Below, in pieces: positions 42,525-42,859 of a DNA stretch of 42,859 nt. Location of the stretch: assembly GCA_009377755.1 (NCBI GenBank), contig WHTM01000040.1, forward strand, positions 1-42,859, written 5' to 3'. The notes beneath the pieces are model-generated. The model did no database searches, was not told the origin of the DNA, and worked only from the letters and a program-made list of their open reading frames with translations. A program made the position numbers and the translations under genes. This stretch comes from Hyphomicrobiales bacterium. GTDB taxonomy: Bacteria; Pseudomonadota; Alphaproteobacteria; Rhizobiales; Xanthobacteraceae. Each line of letters opens with the position of its first letter. Position 1 is the first letter of the stretch.

Positions 42525-42680
42525 GTTGTCATCCCGGCCAAGGCCGCATAGCGGCCGCGAGCCGGAACCCATGAATCCTCCGAGCCATCTTGTGGACGAG
42601 GCCCGCGCCTCGTTCAGTTGGCATGTCCGGGATATGTGGGTCCCGGCGCTCGCACGCAGGCAAGTTTACGCAGGCGTAAA
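42525..42680. repeat. dispersed repeat, family D (copy 3, diverged)
   Basis: CCGGAACCCATGAATCC, GATATGTGGGTCCCGGCGC, CGCACGCAGGCAAGTTTACGC, then AGGCGTAAAC. Same order of parts as copies at 12886 and 31998. It runs directly into element A at 42681. The whole 364 bases after the last gene (42496-42859) hold only repeats. Confidence 0.65.
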
Positions 42681-42755
42681 CTAGTGCCCCGCTTCCGAAG
42701 TTCGTGATACATTGCAGCACCCTTCGACACGAACTTCGGAAGCAAAGGGCACTAG
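42681..42755. mobile_element. solo half A of the compound palindromic element (copy 3)
   Basis: 75 bases, CTAG at both ends (42681-42684, 42752-42755). It matches half A of copy 1 almost exactly, with one base missing in the GGGG run and a few changes. No half B follows. It is inserted directly against the GTAAAC end of repeat family D. Confidence 0.85.
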
Positions 42756-42784
42756 TTCAGCGTTTTCGAAATTCGAATCATATC

Positions 42785-42859
42785 CCGCCGCACAAGGTCT
42801 GGATTGCTTCGGCGCTACGCGCCTCGCAATGACGAGCCCCGGCCGTCATTGCGAGCCGA
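42785..42859. repeat. start of an ATTGCTTCG-type dispersed palindrome
   Basis: GATTGCTTCGGCGCTACGCGC then CTCGCAATGACG, and GTCATTGCGAGCCGA at the window edge. TCGCAATGACG and CGTCATTGCGA are mirror arms. It is a class of repeat frequent in Rhizobiales. It runs off the end of the window. Confidence 0.6.

Noticed and set aside
26479-42755. The palindromic elements as a CRISPR array
   Set aside because: Copies are far apart, differ in orientation, and have no regular spacers or cas genes.

Overview
The window looks like chromosomal DNA of a high-GC alphaproteobacterium of the order Hyphomicrobiales (Rhizobiales), probably near the Nitrobacteraceae/Xanthobacteraceae (Bradyrhizobium, Rhodopseudomonas or Pseudolabrys-like). 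The inference rests on the linked housekeeping block rph-rdgB-hemW / hrcA-grpE / dnaK-dnaJ / pmtA-like / pyrF / dapB, on RpoH-type promoters of the alphaproteobacterial pattern (CTTG, 17 bases, CYTAT), and on many short palindromic intergenic repeats.

Region by region. 1-6.0 kb is accessory: the end of a transposase at the left edge, four tandem paralogous small secreted proteins behind an AraC-type regulator, a fragment of hemW, a YCII-family pseudogene with three lesions, another secreted protein and a second AraC-type regulator. 6.0-22.1 kb is the housekeeping backbone, interrupted twice: between rph and hrcA (an antitoxin-like remnant, an orphan TctC-type binding protein, a low-GC fragment) and between grpE and dnaK (a secreted protein, a small gene, an alkB with a damaged 5' end and a graveyard of two chimeric pseudogenes). 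22.1-32.0 kb is a candidate catabolic locus: two alpha/beta hydrolases, a luciferase-like flavin monooxygenase, then a leftward operon of isochorismatase-like hydrolase, polysaccharide-deacetylase-like hydrolase, FAH-family hydrolase, Rieske ferredoxin and amidohydrolase. A divergent GntR/FCD regulator and a THI5-like binding protein complete it. 32.1-37.0 kb is a complete branched-chain amino-acid type (Liv) ABC importer. 37.2-39.9 kb holds a truncated arsR, two DUF1801 proteins, a RidA-like and a VOC protein. 40.2-42.5 kb is a divergent pair, an Old Yellow Enzyme and a RutA-like flavin monooxygenase.

The genes of 22-37 kb fit together as uptake (Liv importer), flavin or iron-sulphur dependent oxygenation, and successive hydrolysis of ring, amide or diketone bonds under GntR control. 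The substrate cannot be read from the sequence.

The most unusual structure is a compound palindromic element of about 166 bp. It has two different hairpins, each bounded by CTAG and joined by a 13-base spacer. It occurs complete twice (26479-26644 and 32859-33025), with a solo half at 42681-42755. In these places its CTAG ends supply stop codons of host genes, and one copy supplies the only usable start codons of livF. Several other families of dispersed hairpins sit in nearly every intergenic gap. I saw no tRNA, rRNA or CRISPR array.
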